From Deferribacteres bacterium (lineage in GTDB: Bacteria; Zhuqueibacterota; Zhuqueibacteria; Zhuqueibacterales; Geothermadaptataceae): a stretch of 64,000 bases of DNA. The notes under the pieces are model-generated. The model saw nothing but the letters and a program-made list of their open reading frames with translations, was not told the origin of the DNA and made no database searches. Positions 63,256 to 64,000 of the stretch are shown here, in pieces (the first letter of the stretch is position 1; every line of letters begins with the position of its first letter). The DNA is taken from positions 1-64,000 of the forward strand of contig JACKDF010000007.1 in NCBI GenBank assembly GCA_020633655.1. Reading direction: 5' to 3'. Position numbers and translations under genes: made by a program.

Positions 63256-64000
63256 TATTTAGTATCCTTACTCGAATCTTCAACGTGTACAGCAACTTGA
63301 ATATTGGCTTTTATGTCAACATAATCCGTTGCCAGAAGTCGGACCACATTCCCTTCGGTGCCTGGAAAAATTAAACGGACACCTGAATAAACCTGCTCCC
63401 TTGTAAAATAATTGGTTTCCTCTTCCGAAAGTTCAATATTTACAGTGCTCGTAGTTGGTGCTAAAACCAGGCCGGTTGACTCATCAATTTCTCCACTTTC
63501 AAAGGAGATAGGGCCGATGGTCAAATCGGGATTGTCATAAAGGTTTGAATCTGATTCTGCAAAATACATGGCAAGACCTGCCCCAATAGGCAAATGGCTA
63601 TTAATATGGACTGCAATCGATCCGTGATTTAGCTTCGAGTCCAACTCATCTTTTATATCCTGGTCAATTTCTAGGTCGGATACATCACTGTCATAGTTTT
63701 GTGCAGGTAGCATGAATGCCAAAGGAGCATTGAAGATCACGTTACCATTAACCGCATCGGTTTCCCGCAGGGTGCCAGATTGCATTGGATCTCCGACAAG
63801 AACCCGGCCGGTAACATGAATTTTGGATGGAATGAGATTAATTAACTCCAAGATATTGCTGTTTGTGCGGTCAAGATAGATATCGTTTGGGACAACATCA
63901 CCATTTGGCCCACCGGACAGTATTTCCTGGATTACGACTTCAACCTGATCACCATTATTGTTTTCACCGGTTATGTGCAGATCGGTCGTTACTGGTAACT
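63255..64000 (-). CDS. Unknown beta-rich protein (partial, start beyond window)
   Basis: The frame is open from the window edge to the TAA at 63255-63257, giving the last 248 or so residues. It is not recognised. The sequence is acidic and rich in beta strands, such as SKIHVTGRVLVGD, GSIAVHINSHLPIG and VVRLLATDYVDIKANIQVAV, and lacks Cys. An inner TTG at 63851 is only an ordinary Leu codon. It is coupled to the PorV-like gene by a 1-nt overlap, so an envelope or exported function is likely. No sorting domain is at its C-terminus. Confidence 0.7.
   Translation of the reverse strand, partial: LPVTTDLHITGENNNGDQVEVVIQEILSGGPNGDVVPNDIYLDRTNSNILELINLIPSKIHVTGRVLVGDPMQSGTLRETDAVNGNVIFNAPLAFMLPAQNYDSDVSDLEIDQDIKDELDSKLNHGSIAVHINSHLPIGAGLAMYFAESDSNLYDNPDLTIGPISFESGEIDESTGLVLAPTTSTVNIELSEEETNYFTREQVYSGVRLIFPGTEGNVVRLLATDYVDIKANIQVAVHVEDSSKDTK

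Noticed and set aside
1..64000. tRNA, rRNA or CRISPR loci
   Set aside because: No T-loop/acceptor patterns, conserved rRNA segments or regularly spaced direct repeats were seen on either strand by eye.

Overview
The window is a stretch of a Gram-negative bacterial chromosome. It is AT-leaning and gene-dense, with 48 protein genes recognised (two cut by the window edges). No rRNA, tRNA, CRISPR array, transposase or phage gene was found. Several traits point to the FCB superphylum, most likely a Calditrichota/KSB1-like lineage. At least four secreted proteins end in a FlgD-like / type IX secretion (Por) C-terminal sorting domain, with motifs such as NYPNPFNPST and GxxVxTL followed by SGVYF/SGIYF. 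Outer-membrane beta-barrels, an MlaEFD lipid transporter and an EnvC-like hydrolase activator confirm a double membrane. One promoter-like site has the TTG-N20-TAnnTTTG form known from Bacteroidetes. The exact phylum is inferred, not demonstrated.

Layout. 1-12.6 kb is mixed accessory metabolism and surface: two sorting-domain proteins, a GH78 alpha-L-rhamnosidase, a small membrane protein, a DUF4242/cyclase-like/AraC regulator, a nitrilase, a DinB-like protein, a pirin, then on the minus strand a cyclic-nucleotide-binding protein, an AI-2E-family permease and pyrE. 12.9-23.5 kb is a compact housekeeping run (EnvC-like, holB, ricT, metG, tatD, rsmA, mgtE, recO, glyS), many genes overlapping by 4 nt, ending in a strong terminator. 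The order holB-ricT-metG-tatD-rsmA resembles the one known from Bacillus. 23.7-25.3 kb holds one outer-membrane-like protein on the minus strand. 25.3-45.5 kb is a long plus-strand region: a GH57/DUF3536 protein, lower glycolysis (pyk, eno, gpmI), a CoA-binding protein, a glyoxylate/hydroxypyruvate reductase, proline dehydrogenase plus archease, mlaEFD, an M28 peptidase, a threonine dehydratase-like enzyme, a DEAD-box helicase, and deoC with a complete and a truncated aldehyde dehydrogenase.

45.5-64 kb: a fibronectin/sorting-domain protein (minus), yajQ and a homoserine dehydrogenase (plus), then a minus-strand block. Read in transcription order this block is: an unknown exported protein (partial), a PorV-like beta-barrel, an anchored periplasmic protein, a giant surface protein with propeller-like and Ig-like repeats, a TPR-TM-Ser/Thr kinase, a zinc ribbon-FHA-GAF-PP2C phosphatase, and a RadC/JAMM-DinG fusion helicase. 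The kinase, FHA and phosphatase genes look like one phospho-signalling module tied to the cell envelope.

The points most worth following up are: a family of palindromic intergenic repeats in the 27.8-39.8 kb region; a candidate structured small RNA at 32.45-32.66 kb with its own promoter and terminator; the JAMM-DinG fusion with an intact HxHx7SxxD motif; the kinase/FHA/phosphatase/surface-protein cluster; and the truncated ALDH-like partner next to deoC. No complete new defence or mobile system could be supported.
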